Notes under the pieces: generated by a model
Database searches by the model: none
Told to the model about the DNA's origin: nothing
Seen by the model: the letters and a program-made list of their open reading frames with translations, nothing else
DNA from: Spodoptera frugiperda
Taxonomy: Eukaryota; Arthropoda; Insecta; Lepidoptera; Noctuidae
Assembly: GCF_023101765.2 (NCBI RefSeq)
Contig: NC_064239.1
Coordinates: 13,846,315-13,910,314, forward strand
Reading direction: 5' to 3'
Length of the DNA: 64,000 nucleotides
Part shown: positions 13,376 through 26,732 of the stretch, piece by piece
Position numbering within the stretch: the first letter of the stretch is position 1
How the letters are laid out: each line of letters opens with the position of its first letter
Position numbers and translations under genes: made by a program

Positions 13376-13430
13376 GCGTAGCGTACTACGGCGTAGCACC
13401 GGTGGCCGCTACGTGCTACGAGCTACGAGC
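13376..13430. repeat. CGTAGC-motif cluster A, hairpin-forming
   Basis: The left half carries cgtagc units and ctacg (13376-13397). The right half carries their complement, gctacgtgctacgagctacg (13408-13427), around a central accggtgg. The two halves could pair. The same hexamer clusters occur at 19.6, 46.5 and 59.9 kb. Confidence 0.7.
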
Positions 13431-16400
13431 AGTCTAATGTTCAGTGAAGGTACGTGATTGCTACATTACTCATGGCCTGTAGTTACTGTTGGTCGCAGAG
13501 TGAGTATTAAGTCGTAGCTAAACATAAATAAAGCTGCATCGCCTGCCTCAGCCCGTGCCAAGCGCTCCATAAGATACATTCTCACCATTCTGAGCAGTGA
13601 GTACGATCGCCTAGTTAGACGTAAGTGTCGATACTGCGCTCTATACATCTTTTCTTCGCTTCCCAAGTGTGTGTAATGTCGCCGCGCTCTCCTGTATAAA
13701 ACGGCCGATATAAAGTGACCTCTCACAGCGCATTCTGTCACTCTCTCGTCGTAACCCTCACAATATGTCGCGAGAGGAGGTGCGGCTCTTGTTATGCTGG
13801 TAATGGATCGTACATATTTCTGCAATTGATTAGACGGGGGCGGTTGCCATGGCGACGGGCTGCACCGGCCCACCCCCGCGCCCCGCGCCCCGCGCCCACG
13901 AGGAGCGGCCGCGACATCTCTCATTGTGCTAGAAATAAGTAATGTAGTTATTCAGATATACATCTGTACCTCACACCTACGTGTTGAGGACTAGGAACTT
14001 ACATACTACACAAACTGAAACAGCGCGTCTTCTGGCCGCTCATACGCGCACCGAGTCACTGACTCCAGTACGCTGTGTTGTCTGCCAACTTACTACAATA
14101 TTACCAATGACCTGCAGCTGTGAATACAGCAATAAATACATACATTAACATAGCATACCTATAATAACAGCAGATCCTACGAATCAGGCTACAGCGGTAA
14201 TTATTATTTATGAATGGCTTAACACAGCAATTAAATCCGCCATATATAAATATTGTTTATTGCGCTCGTCACGCTTTCTTACTGCAGCAGAATTGGCTCG
14301 GCTCCCAACATATCGCCGATTTTACTAAAAAAACAAATGAAGAAACATTATAGATACATTATATGCAGACTGCAACTGTTCGATACGCTCATTGTATGAA
14401 AGATCTGTGATTGTGATCGTCTATTGTCAATGGTACAGTCGACGAGTGCTGGGCAGATATATTGCGATTGTGAGGGAAGCTTAGTCCTCTCTCGACTATC
14501 ATGTTTATAATTTAAAACCATTTTTCATAGTTTAAAAGAGTTTATTTGGAGCATAAACACTTGTTCAAATGCAGACTTGTACTAACATAAAACTAATTTA
14601 AACATAATACTTATTAAAAATATATATGAAATAAAAACTTAAATAAGTAATAAGTAAATATATACACATTACAATAATTAACAACAAAAACAAAGAAAAA
14701 TAAATCTAAAACAAAACTCGGTTAGATAGAAATGAAACGATAATAGCTATAAAAGTCTTATAACTAAACAATATTTTAAATATATAACAATAACAAGTTA
14801 TTATGTAACAGGTATGCGTAGCAAATACTTTACAGATCTACGCAGCTTCTTTGTAATCTTCATAAAACAAAACAAAAGTACGTGCCTACTACAGCTGTAA
14901 GGTATGTCCTGACAAAATTTATCGGTAATTCCGAGCGGCGACAACAATGTGTAGTGAGTAGCACAACAAGCGGGGCCAGGCGGGCACGCTCACTATATTG
15001 TCTCCGTTCGACTCCGGTGCAAATCCTAAATCTCGGAATGCAATAAAGGCGAGCTCGCCGCCACAGCGAGATATTTTCAATCAGCTGAACGGAGCCAATC
15101 GAATACCTGTCTTAATTGCCGGCGGTAATGGCGCTGCCGATTGTCTGCGAGCCTCTAAAATAGGGTCCCGAGGCCCGGAAGCCATACAGTTTCAAGTTAA
15201 TTTCCTCGCTGGAGGCTAATCCGCCAGCCTAATTATGACCCCCCAGCGCCGCACCCCACCTGCCGCCGCCATTGATTCAATGATCCTTCGTTTGGCGACT
15301 ACTCTATACGCTACGTATGTAAGTGATAGTACTGTAGTATGGAAGTGTTAAGTATAGTTATGATAAAAATCACAAGTTTACATTTAAGTACTTTCATGTT
15401 TTTAAAAAGTTTCTAATGTGTACGTGTTGCAGCCATTAAGGAAAATGTTTCCTGAACTATTACAATGCCGATGTTATCGCTAATATTATTCAATTCGTTG
15501 ATAGTTCCCTGCGATACGCTAACTACACTCGTAACTCGACTCTACCGAACTTTTCCTTGTGTTTAACGAGGAAATTAGTTTTATTTGTTATTGCCCTCGA
15601 CTATTGCGTTACAAAGGCGATTCTTACAATAATCGTTTTATAATTGTAGTTCGGCGACTTTTGTGAACAAATAAAAGGGATAACAAAGAAATTCCAATTG
15701 ATTGTCGTCCCAGGGTTCCAAGAATGCGATATGAAGGATCAGAGTCCACTTATAACACCTGAATGAGCTTGAAAATCACATCGAATCAATAAGCTCTCGA
15801 CACGGTCCGTGGAGCTAAGCGGCATTTACATGGAGTCCCCACTCCACGCGCGGACTCAGGCCGGACCTACCGTAACGAGCAGCTAAGTGTCGCGAGAGGC
15901 TTAATTACGCGCCCGGGGCGGCGGGGGCGCGGGGGCGCGGGGCAGGGGCAGGGGGGTGACGTCTGCCGAGGGATGCGCTCGCAGATGAGTGGGGAGCAAA
16001 CTCTTTGTTTATCGTGATGTGCTCAGACGGACTGAGATATCAATTAGTTTTGACTCATTCTTTTGTTCCTCTCCGTCTCCCTGTCAAAGTTTCAGCTCTG
16101 GCTAGACAACTGGCACTCAGCTACATCATTTAATTACTACAACATAGTCTATGTTGTATGTGTCCGTACCGACTGCCTTGTCAGCGTAGATGAGCTCGAA
16201 TAAACAGTTCAACAATTACATTTTGCGAGAATTTAGGTTTGCATACATTCGTTCAATTCGCGACAAGTCTCATGCACAAGTCCAGTCTTGTTGTTATTAC
16301 TGGAGTTAAAAAAATTGAGATCCCTCCTTTTTTGTAAAATCAAACTTAAAATCCCTGGATTGGTCACCGACCAACGACACCAGGTTTATCCAAATCAGTG

Positions 16401-19184
16401 TATTTTTTACATTGTGCACATATTCGTAGACGTTAGTTACATGATGAGCAACATTCAACTATTTTAACTGTGAATAAATGTTGCTGCACAAATCCGGGAA
16501 ACATGTAATTTTCGTAAATGTACCCTAACCGTGTGCAAGTATCGACCGGGCGGGGGAGGCAGGCACGGACGCATCTCATCAGCTTATGCAAATACTGGGC
16601 GACACGTCCCGGGGGAGCGCGGCGTGCGATATCGATCGCTGCAGCGTGATAATGTATGCACTGCCCCTCACTACGCTGGCAGTGCCGACATAATTATGCA
16701 CTATGCACTGCGCGGTGCAACACTAGTATATGGCAGGGGACGATTCATCATCAATATCATTTAAATATGCAATACGTACGGAACAGCTTTAGTTTTCAAT
16801 CAGTGAGTTGTGTAATGTAAGTTCTGATATTCAACAATATGCAATAAAAATAACTTTACTGCCAAGCTGGTGGTGTGTGTCTGTGGTGGTGGTAGCTCAC
16901 CCTGTCGTTCCCATGACGTGGAGGTTAATCAATCCGTGTGGTCACGGCTTTAGTTGATAATGTCCAAGCCGCCGTGTACGAGGCGCTCCACAACTTCAAT
17001 CTTTCATAAACTGCTATAATAATAAATTTAAGTGCGTTTTACAGCGGCCCTGCCCGGTCCGGTGTCGTCTCGCGCCGTACGACGCCGGTCCGTGCCGTCG
17101 CTTTATTAAATGACCTTCTTTATTAGCTGTTTAACGCCGTTCCGATATTGGCCGGCGTTTATGTACGGTTTAATGCTTTAATTTTTAATATTGTGTAATT
17201 AACGCGAATGTTACGCTCTCCGATTCACGGAACTTTTAATTGTACTTATAGCAACGTTCAGCTTTACTATCGTCTTTGAGCTTTAAGGTGGGATTCGTGT
17301 GCCGCTTCGCTACGGGGGTTGGCAATATTTTGTAGGTTATCGTATTTTAACATTCTCAAGATTTTAATATAATTTTAATATAAAATCGAATATGATGTTT
17401 CACATTTACACAATGTAGTTTACAAGAAGATAATAATGAAATGATATAATTAAAAGGGCGATTTCAAAAATATTGGGATCAGTCTGCATGGATTCACCAG
17501 GATCGTAGAAATTAATTGACCAACGTAATTTACGTAAAAAAACGTTTTAAACACAAGTTAATACATTCTGATAGAACATAATCAATTTGCAATAGTGTCA
17601 TAAAATGTTATGTACTTAATTCTGAGGTCACTCAGTGGATCGGCTCGTGGTGGTGATGAGCAGGCCTGTGCCGAGCTGACGAGCGCTGGTGGCAATAATT
17701 CGGCATCAAACGATTCTTTGTGCCGCTGGACAAAGGGCGGCGCTGTGTAGTTGCCGGAATCCAATTTAAAAGTAGCGTTTAGTTCGGCGTGTAATCGTTA
17801 GCGGAGGTTAGGTCGCCGGCAGCCGCGCGCCCGCTGGCGCGGAATGTACATGAATTGTTCACAAATAGTTACTGTTAGGGGACTTGTTATTTGATCCGTA
17901 TTCTATGTATTTACTTTCAAAGCATGTGTACAAAACCTTGCATACAACAGTATCTGTATGATGCATCATACAATTCCACATACACAGTACATCAATTTGT
18001 AATTTTAGAATAAATAACAACAGAGAACTTTGTATATTCGGTTTCTATGCGAGAAGTCGTTTCCAATTATTCTTGGCTATCACTTTGTACGTAGGATATA
18101 CCATAAGTTAACAACAACGACAACATATGCGTTGATCTTTTCCAATATTCCTCGGTTAAGATGCATAATTGCAAGTTGCATGTGCGTCCGGCCTAAGTTG
18201 GTGCACACGCGGGGAGGGCGGCGCCCTGTGCTTGCCTGGGAGGGGGGAGGGTGTATGGGGGTAGTCCAACAGCCAATATTATACGGCCGTAGTTAGCGCG
18301 CACTGATATTAAGAATTCCACAGAGCACAGAGTAGCCAACACACGATGGACTTTAAACACTTCTCTCTCAAGTGTACGAGGATGTCCGTACCAGCTGATG
18401 CTCACTGCTTGCTTGTTTGATATCGGATGCCGTGTTTTACAATTTAGGACACAAGCAAGTTAACATAGTCAATGGTATTTGAATATTACGCAATGTTGGA
18501 ATGACACCTGGTGGGATTAAATTGAATGATGTGTGGTAGGGTCTGGGTAGAGTAATAACGATTGTTTTTCTTTCGATTTATGGTTTAATTTCATTACATT
18601 GAACCAGTTTTGTTGTGACTTTTCATTACTAATTCCTCTACGAAGCTCTGTATAACTCCCTGTATAGCGAGCGAGTCTCTGTCCTGTGACATTGGTCTAC
18701 AATCTGAGATTGGAGCGGACGGCACAAAGTTGGTAATTGAAAAATCTTTCCGGTCCTCCCCCCCACGACCCCAGCCCCCGGCCCGCGACCCCACGGCCCC
18801 CGACGGGAATTAAACTTAACTGTAATTACACGTGTTATGTTTAATTGGAAAATGGCCGCCGCGGACCAGTACTCACGTACCATACGTCCAGTGAGCAGGA
18901 GGTACTCCTCTAGATGCTGCCGGCTGCCGGGGCTACCTGCCACCTCCTGGGACGTGCTGAGACAGCTTTGTTAAGTTAGGAGTTAAACACATTATTTAAA
19001 TGTAGATGTACATATGGTTGAAGTAAGTCAATGAACTTACTACAGTATATAATATAATACATTGCGACGCCACTATGTGGAATGTCACAAAATGTATATA
19101 GTTTATGCAATTATTATTTAGCGTGTCACATTTTGCAATCGAAAAAGTAAAGTAAAATGAGGTAAGTAAATAAATAATACTTTG
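13431..19184. other. Non-coding, with an AT-rich block
   Basis: No host gene is recognised. About 14500-14890 is overwhelmingly A/T and A-rich on the + strand. GC-rich patches occur at 13830-13915, 14930-15270, 15840-15970 and 18205-18260. The segment 15000-15230 is mixed-composition unique DNA with a 73-codon ORF lacking a domain. The antisense ORF at 13466-13924 (152 codons) covers a GC-rich patch and looks like chance. Confidence 0.4.
17727..17743 (+). promoter_or_regulatory. 17-bp motif TGGACAAAGGGYGGCGC, copy 1
   Basis: TGGACAAAGGGCGGCGC is repeated at 38411-38427 with one C/T difference, in unrelated flanking sequence. The pattern resembles a direct repeat of nuclear-receptor half sites spaced by one base (DR1), the type bound by HNF4, COUP-TF or Ultraspiracle. 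That reading is inference. Confidence 0.35.
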
Positions 19185-19245
19185 GTGTTGTTGGTGTCCA
19201 CGGGCGGCTTACCATCAGGTGATCCGTCTGCTGTTCCATAAAATA
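19185..19245 (-). mobile_element. Lepidopteran interspersed repeat fragment
   Basis: Reverse complement contains 'gcagacggatcacctgatgg' and 'taagccgcccgtggacacca', a signature I recognise as a very common lepidopteran retroelement tail. A second, forward copy with changes is at 61015-61100. Only the terminal 60 bp is recognisable. Confidence 0.65.
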
Positions 19246-19317
19246 TATTTTATTATTATATAAACAAACTTTTATTTACTCAAACTTTATTTTGTTATTA
19301 ATAGTTATCCCTTACCC

Positions 19318-19390
19318 ACTACACAGGCGCAATAGCTGAGAAATTGGTCGCGTTTCGATTCTCGCGCGGAGTATCTACTTCATTCTTCGA
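19318..19390 (+). mobile_element. Degenerate SINE head
   Basis: Contains 'cgtttcgattctcgcgcgga' (19351-19370), a decayed B box followed by the cgcgcgga that precedes the body in the other SINE copies. The upstream cactacacaggcgcaatagctgag resembles the tRNA-like head. The body after 19390 is not recognisable. Confidence 0.45.
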
Positions 19391-19640
19391 ATATTTGAAT
19401 GTGTTCCCTACCTGAGTGCAATAATGTGTTAGAATTGAAAATACTCCCTTGATATAGGACAAAACGACGATACCCAATTAAATTAATCGTTTAAAAATAA
19501 AAACGAATTCATAATTTTATTCATGATATAACGTAATGAATTTTGTACACAGAATCGACATAAGTAGTCTCGTGCGACGTAATAATAATATGTACATTCA
19601 ATTATACATATAAACTGAAAAACAACAAAAACACCACCAA

Positions 19641-19748
19641 CGTAGCACGCCGTAGCACGGACCGCTAGATACTAGACAAACTTCGTAGCAAGTAACCTAT
19701 GCTACGGAATTTCGTAGCAACATTACCTATGCTACGAATTCCGTAGCA
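19641..19748. repeat. CGTAGC-motif cluster B with a 29-bp tandem
   Basis: CGTAGCA starts at 19641, 19651, 19684, 19713 and 19742. The last three are exactly 29 bp apart, and each of the two full units contains TGCTACG as well, so each unit is itself an inverted pair around an AT-rich centre (acctatgctacg). There is no coding potential. Confidence 0.8.
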
Positions 19749-19759
19749 GTCGTTTGAAA

Positions 19760-22657
19760 AGCATACAGCTGTCATATTAGTTAGAGGTGGGTAGTTGTGT
19801 CGCGGCTCAGGCTTACCCTCGGCGAGGGGGAGTGGGGGTGGGAGAGGGTTGTGGGGGTCCAGGGGGTGTCCATTCGTCAGCTCTCCGCAGAAATGTTTTC
19901 ATTTTTATTTCATAAATAAAGAGTGGAATTCCGTAGGGCGGCCGCGTAATGAGGCTGTGGCTGTCCAGTGCTCGGGCCGCGGCTGAGAAACTTTGCAACT
20001 GTTGGTGCTGGGCACTGCCAGTGAGCATGCGATCTTATGATAACATGTTCTTGGCAGCCAGGCAGTCTGGCCAGCATCACGAATACATACATAATACGAG
20101 CTCTTGGATTAAAAACAAATAAATTCATATGAGCCCATCAATATTTCCAATGTTTATGAATTCGAGTAGTCCCGCGGGTGGGGGCGGTTTATTGCTCCAC
20201 CGTAGCGCACTCATGAATACATCTGCCGCCGTCTCCGCCCGCAGCTTCCCGGCTCCGTGATCATAGACAGAAGATGAATACGAGTGTGTTACATCATATT
20301 CAGAGATGGCGTGTTGTGCATATTGAAATAAATGTTGTTTTAAAATATTATTAAGTTGTTCATAGTGTCATAGGCCATATTACTCCTGCTCAAGAGTGAA
20401 CTACACCCACTCCCACGCTAGGTGGCGCCACGCGCGCCCCACTGCACACCGCGCTGCTTTTATAACTATTCCCTCACTTTTTATGACTCTATCATGTTTT
20501 GTTTTTATAACTTTATTTCGGGGTCGAGAGCTACAGTCGGTATACTCTGTTATAGTGGGTTCGACTCCGTGTTAACTGAACTGTATGTTTGTGCTTCCAC
20601 AACAGTTGTATTGTGTAAGCAGATACACAAGTTTGACATTCGTTGCGAGACTCCCGTGAAACGGATTTGGTGATAATTATTGTAGTGGGGAATGACTTTA
20701 GTACGAGTGAATAATTACCATGTAATTTGATTCCTTTGTCAGCTGGTTCTAATGCTAGGCGTTTCTGGGTGTGCCATATTGTATACGTGTGACGACAACA
20801 ATTTACTGCAACAACATTACACAAATGATTCAGTATCATTATGTATTCCAATCCCGCGTCACATGGCACCACACACAGCACATCATCCCCACCGACATTA
20901 CATGTAAATACTACTACACTTTAAATCGCTCGCCAAGAAAATTCAATATTCACACGATTAGGGCGGCTTTAAAGGGATTGCCCGGCCCGGCCCGCAACCC
21001 GCGACACGCGATTACCTTGTAAACAAGTGCACGCTCTAAAGTAGCGCCTGAGGCTCTGTGAGAGGCCGAAAGGGCAAAGTAATTGGTCTCGAGAGCGGCG
21101 CGAGGGGCGAAGCCCTAGCTTCGACATATTGCAAACATATTCTCCGCTTGAAATTTATTGTAAATCGCGGCGGGCGAGGATTTGAATTCGCTCCCCTCCG
21201 CTGTCAATAAACCGAATGGACTTTGGAAATTCGCTACATTCGCCCGATATTTGTGTTTGCTGCCTTCGCTTTTTCTGTTCTTGCGAAAAAACTTGGGTCC
21301 CGCGACCCGCTCACCGCGCCCCCGCCCGCGCCCCCGCGCCCCCGCCGCTTCCGATTTTATTTATCTAAGGTTTTCCATTCCGGCGTAATTGTGTGAGTTG
21401 CGAGCTCGATTGTTGCTAAAGCGAATATTTATTTGGGCTTCAGTTTGCTTTCCATTTGGTCGCGCCTCGCGCCTCCACCCGTGTGTGTGCGTCCATGTAT
21501 GTATATGTATGTATGTATGTTTGTATGTATGGCGGGCGGCGACTCACTTTTAGCGGCATTGTGCTACAAATTGAATTTGCGGGGTCTCAAATCAAATGTT
21601 GTCGTAAGAAATGACTTGTCGCCGCGACTGACACTATCAAAAAATTGATCGTCCGCCGGCTGACGGCGACACAATCGGCCCGTAATGGCCGCGGCCACTG
21701 CACACCACCTCATTACATCCATGACCCGCGGATACACTTCATGTACTACACCCTGACCGGGACTAGATGTTACATTTCACTCACTGTAAATTTCCACATA
21801 ATATGTGATTGTATGGTAGGTATACACATAGGCCGACACAGGGAACTGTCGTGCCCCGATTGTATTTGTGTATGATTTGTGAGCACTAAACAATGTAATC
21901 TCCATAAACATTTAGGTAATTTGTCAATAAATCGTAGCAATAACATTAGTACAATGAAACGCGCAATCAGCATTAGCCGGAATATATTTGGCGTAAATCT
22001 TTCACGGCAGCTTTTATGTATATCGTAAAAAACGGGCAAGTGTCCGAGCGCGCCATAAATATGCTCGTAAAGCGAGCGGCGCGCGGCCCGGCGCTGCCCG
22101 CGCGGGCTGCACGGCGCGGGGGCGCAGGTTCTACTCCACACTATGTCTAACTAATTAGAGCATTATTCAAGGTTTTAGTATAATTCAGAAAAATTGTGCA
22201 GTTTTTGTTCACACCATCCAGTTTATTTATTGACCACTTGCGTCATTACCTCCATACATTGTAACGTAAGTGAGACTCGCCCAGGCCAGCAGCGATGTTA
22301 AGTATTCATAATATCCGGCATTATGTCTGTGCAGCCAAACAAAAAGTACAAGCACACGTCGCAAGTCGAGCTTGAGTTACAGCGAGAAGTTTTTCAAATA
22401 TTTTAAAATGTAGTTTTCATGAGACTTGTATACTAAGTATGTATAATGTTAATGTTGCTATGACTCGATACACACGCAACATTCGCCGCTATCTAGGAAT
22501 GTGATCCTCCGGCCGGCGGAGCAAATGTAAGCGGTCGCACAGCGCCCGGCGTCATGTATCGCATGCTGTTTTTACTCCCACCTCCAGGGAAGAGGACCCT
22601 GAATAAAACATCTACTTTTTACTAAATAATACAGGTTATTACTTCATCAGTCGACAG
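19760..22657. other. Non-coding, with CpG-rich segments
   Basis: No gene is recognised. GC-rich patches occur at about 19810-19880, 20960-21190, 21295-21345 and 22050-22135. A tgta/gtat simple repeat runs at 21490-21532. The segment at 21020-21380 is unique, mixed-composition DNA with many near-palindromic restriction-like words and could be a regulatory element. ORFs here (for example 21182-21388) have no domain. Confidence 0.4.
20420..20429 (+). promoter_or_regulatory. CTCF-like motif
   Basis: AGGTGGCGCC matches the insect CTCF core AGRTGGCGC. It is one of six such matches in the window. Confidence 0.35.
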
Positions 22658-22703
22658 ATGGCGACGGCGGTGCAGCCGGTGACGGCGCGAGCCTTCATTC
22701 AAC

Positions 22704-22747
22704 ATGGACATCGAGACTGAGAGTCGTCGGCGCCGGCCGCGGCCGAG
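22704..22747 (+). CDS. Possible coding first exon (14 codons plus two bases)
   Basis: An ATG in a good context (caacATGGA) opens MDIETESRRRRPRPR-like sequence. Its last complete codon is followed by the splice-donor-like gag|GTAAAC at 22748, giving splice phase 2. The surrounding 22650-22745 is GC-rich, with a short upstream ATG reading frame at 22658 that ends inside this exon. The basic, arginine-rich stretch comes from CGG/CCG-rich DNA, so coding is uncertain. No acceptor or second exon is visible in the window, and the protein is not recognised. Confidence 0.2.
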
Positions 22748-25700
22748 GTAAACACACCACTTCATTTGTTGTTTGTTTGGCTGTAATACGCAACGCAATA
22801 GCAGATCAAATGCTTGTTACTGTAATGGCGGTTCAATCACAGTAACGGGTGTCGAATGGCGGTCACCGAGAGCCGCCAGATCCGAGGATCCTGCAGCCCG
22901 CGATATCACGTCATAACGCGCCCAACTTTACGTTCAGCGTCCCGGAGCACTAACACGGCGATACGGTACTTGCTTGTTAGTTGGATATTATTTCAAATGA
23001 CTGTATGAAGTACGAATTAGCACCTGTAGACCTCAGGTAGTCATTATTAGGTGTATTTAAACATAATATAGACGTACAATATGGGATGTAGGCGGTGTAT
23101 GAATTGCCTGGTGGCTGACACGATGGTGCCGTATCAACGCAGTTCACATTTTCGGAGGTGTGTGTTGCGATTGAACGCGATTCTCTCTAAGACAAAGTGT
23201 GTTATTTCTCGCGGGATCCCTGCGTGGGGGTCGCGGCTGCCCAACAGGGAGTGAGGGGTGTGCAGGGGTAAGAGGGGGCGAGGGGGCGCGACGTAGGTAC
23301 TATGTTGTAATATTTTTACGAGCGCGTTTTATTGTCGCGGGCGGTGCGCGATAAATTTGTCATCGCGCCCTGCGCCCCGCCGCGCGCTGCACGCTGACAT
23401 TACTCCATGAATTGTAATCTGTCAATGATGACTTTGTTAGCCACCGTGACACCTCGAGCTTGTGGTACACCGTAATGTGGTGTGACCAACGTTTAATGAA
23501 GTGAAATAAATTGAATGGTTTGTAAAGCTAACTTCCGGTAGCTTGTTCCGTGACAGAAAATACTAAGATTACCATGCAGTACGCATAGTAATCAATCACA
23601 AGTTCATTGTTTTAAAAATAATGCAAATAACACTCGTATCCTCTGTACCTTGGTCGCACCTCTGGTGCTTAGATTGTTGTGATTGTTGTTCATTATCGGT
23701 GGTCGAGATATCGCGATCAACAGTCACTATTACTCCCACATTACCTACGAGGAAGGAAGTAGCGAGGATACAAGCAAGTGGTTAAACATGTAGATCGGTA
23801 GCAGAAGCCATCATACTTTCTCATGACAGTACTTAGGCCGGGCGTGACTTACGGTGCGCCGGCGCCGACGCCGCCTCCTACAATTATCTAGGCGCGTACT
23901 GCTGCCTACTCGTTACATCAGCGCATTTACACAAAAAGCCTCGTGAGAGAATACGTCACAGCCAGGGCTGAGCGCGCGATGCGTACAGCCTCCGTTGTGC
24001 ATGCAACGTTGTGCGTACGCAAAGGACTTGGTTTTTTGAATGCATGTAATAGTTATTTACTTAATTATGTATAATGTTGTTTTGATTAATTAGTCTCTCA
24101 GATATATTGTATGTTGGGACTAGAAAACGTAGAACAGGTCTGGTTACCTCTGTTGAATATGAAAATAAAAACCTGAGTGTACTTACTTATAAAATATGAT
24201 TGCCGACCGAAATAGGGAAATGCGTGGCGCTAGTTATAACCAGAGATGTAATTGTGATGTTCCAGCGGGTGTCTGACAAAAAGGCGACAGCGCGGGCTCG
24301 GCGGAGGTAGCCCTGTCATTACGGAGGATTCCCACAGTGCGTAACAAGCGCGCGCCGCCGCCCGCGCCGCCCGCCCCGCCCGCCCCGCCCCGCGCCGCGT
24401 GACGCAGCGGTTCACACGTGGCGGCGCGGGCGCAGGCCGCCGCGACACTTTGTTTGTAATCGGTAATTGTGCATGTTACAAATAGACGTTTACTTTGATG
24501 ATGCGTTTTCTTTTTATTTCCTTAAATTTTCAATGCGTGGGAATGTTGAGGATCCTTCTCAGGATTGTTACCGAAATATCTGAGCTGCCACTGGGATCAC
24601 TCCAGTACTGGGCCACTGGGACCACTCCTTGTTGGTTAGATTAGTAGGTAACAGGTTATTAAGGAACAAACACGATGAACCTTTCATGATTATATCAATC
24701 TTTATACAGTGTGTGTCTGTGTGGGTGTAGAAATGTGCTTGTAGGAGTGTTGACTTGTTTAAGTAGAACGATTAGCATTGTACCCTGGAATAATATTTAT
24801 TCAATTCAATCTACATACATACTTATATACTTATCTTCTTCGTGTAAACACCAGTGGAACAGGTGACGTTTGACCAGGCATAGGCAGGAACCATAGAATA
24901 AGTTAGTTTCCGATACATGCTAAATAAATTATTGGCACACACAATGTATAGAAAGTATTAAAGATTAATAGGTACGTATGTGAATTTCCTTGGAAAAGTT
25001 ATCGCGGTAATCGAAGGTGTGTACGTTACCCAGCTAGTTGATTAGTGTCGAGGTATTTTCCCTAAACATGAAGTAATTAGATTAAGCCGGCGCAGGAGTG
25101 GAACAATAGTTATTGCTAGTTACTAATGTATGAGTGTTGTGTGGATGTGTGAGAGTGGCGAGTCAATATTGGCGCGCGCTATCGGTTGTTGCCGCGGCGG
25201 GCACTTCATCAATATGTACCAGTTGGCACCACTCGAGGTGACGCCTCGTACCCTGCACTCTGCACCATCAGCAGGAACCACTGAAACCTGAAAAAATGGT
25301 TCGAACGTCTTTAGAAGTCAACGCCAAAGTCAAACGACCAAAAGTCATTTACATTGTTTATACATAATGATATTATCAAACTGAAATAGAAAGTCAATGG
25401 TCTCCTATCTACTATTGATCATTAGTTCAAATCCAAAGCAGTTTTACATATTCCGACTTCCTGCTTCAGTCTGCCACGATATGTTGATACAAGTGCCGCT
25501 GGTGCTGGTGGTATACCCTCGTATGATAATGAGTGGCACACTGCCAGAGCTGTGCGCATGCGTGTGCGCACTGTGCGCTGCTTTCAAGCTGTTTGCTCAC
25601 GATAACTTTACGATAACTTTCTCGATACCCATTGCTTATCGAACGAGCAAACATTCGCTATCTTCACCTCTATAGAACGTAAATTGTACGTTTCATATTA

Positions 25701-26450
25701 AATATGCATTTAAATGGTCGATGACTACAAAATATTAAACCCTTCTACTAATAATGGAAAGGAGATAAATGATAACGTTAGTAAGTTTAGGGAGAGTACC
25801 TGTAATAGTGTGACGGTGCGTGCATTATCTACAGCCGCTGACTAACCGTGATTACGAGAGTGGGAGCGCCCGGCCGCTGGCTGCGAGAGGGAAACAAATA
25901 GATTACAATTATCGATGTTAAATTATTCGCAAACGATAAGCAAATGATGTCGTATTACACGATTAGTTTACACGAGCGAACATTCTGCACGTTATGTAAC
26001 CACACGAGCCAGCCGATACACTATGTACTACACCCGACTCTGTGCACTGTATCACGAGACAGGACCAAGTACATGTCCTGTGTACAAACTAACGACTTTA
26101 CTGAATATAATGCAACTTGTATTACATTAGTTTCAGTGTAGATCTACCTTGTGAAATATAATGAAACCATAACCTTCTTTTTGTGCCACAACCGGCGCCG
26201 GAACCATTCCTCGAAACAACTTCGGAATCAAAATAAAAAACGGGAAAACGTCAGGACGTAGGAAACTCAGGAACCATTGCACATGGTCGCAATTAACTTC
26301 AAAACGAAATCAGATGCATATGTATGAGGGACACGCCATTAGCGGCTCATACATTTTAATTAAGTTAACAATACGCAAATAGTTGTTGCCGGCGGCAGCG
26401 GTCGGAAGGAACCGTTTACTTGCATCAACAAATCAACTCCAAACGATAAT
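22748..26450. other. Non-coding, mixed composition
   Basis: No gene is recognised. Features seen: a GC-rich run at 23225-23400, a very GC-rich run at 24345-24440 (ccgcccgccccgccc-type), and an NRF-1-like site at 25554-25562. A 57-codon reading frame from 23081 contains a cysteine-rich start (C at residues 3, 6 and 9) but no known domain. From 25680 to 26450 the sequence is unique and AT-rich to mixed. Confidence 0.4.
25554..25562. promoter_or_regulatory. NRF-1-like site
   Basis: GCGCATGCG is nine of the ten bases of the NRF-1/Erect-wing palindrome. It is followed by tgtgcgcactgtgcgc, so several GCGC words are clustered within 30 bp. Confidence 0.3.
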
Positions 26451-26479
26451 ACTGAGTAGATAGGAAAGTTTGGCAAGCT

Positions 26480-26732
26480 TCCTGCGCGCGCGCCGGCGGC
26501 GACACTGTACGTGCGACAGTTTACGCGCTACGTGAGATGCGCATGAGTGGGCGCGACGTCACGCAGCCGAGTGTCGCCGCTAGCAGCGCACCTGTGCGCA
26601 CAGTGACAGTGAGTGCCCAGTGACCAGTGCAGGACTAGCAGGACCAGCCAGTGCAGCCAGTGCAGCCAGGACACACAGGACACACAGGACAGTGACTGAT
26701 ACTACCGGCAGGCAGCGCGCGACCAGCCCAGC
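26480..26732 (+). promoter_or_regulatory. Putative CpG-rich promoter and 5' leader
   Basis: The stretch begins with a CpG-dense segment (26486-26580) that includes a CRE-like gcGACGTCACg at 26555-26565. It passes into a purine-rich, CAGT/CCAG-repeat leader (26605-26695) that contains several arthropod Initiator-like CAGT words. It leads directly to the ATG at 26733 and a splice donor. This arrangement is typical of an insect first exon, but transcription is inferred. Confidence 0.4.

Noticed and set aside
13466..13924. 152-codon ORF on the - strand
   Set aside because: Its start lies in a GC-rich block (13830-13915) that suppresses stops in all frames; no domain.
23081..23254. 57-codon frame starting with a cysteine-rich stretch
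   Set aside because: Three cysteines spaced by two residues are too few to call a zinc finger, and nothing after them fits a known family.
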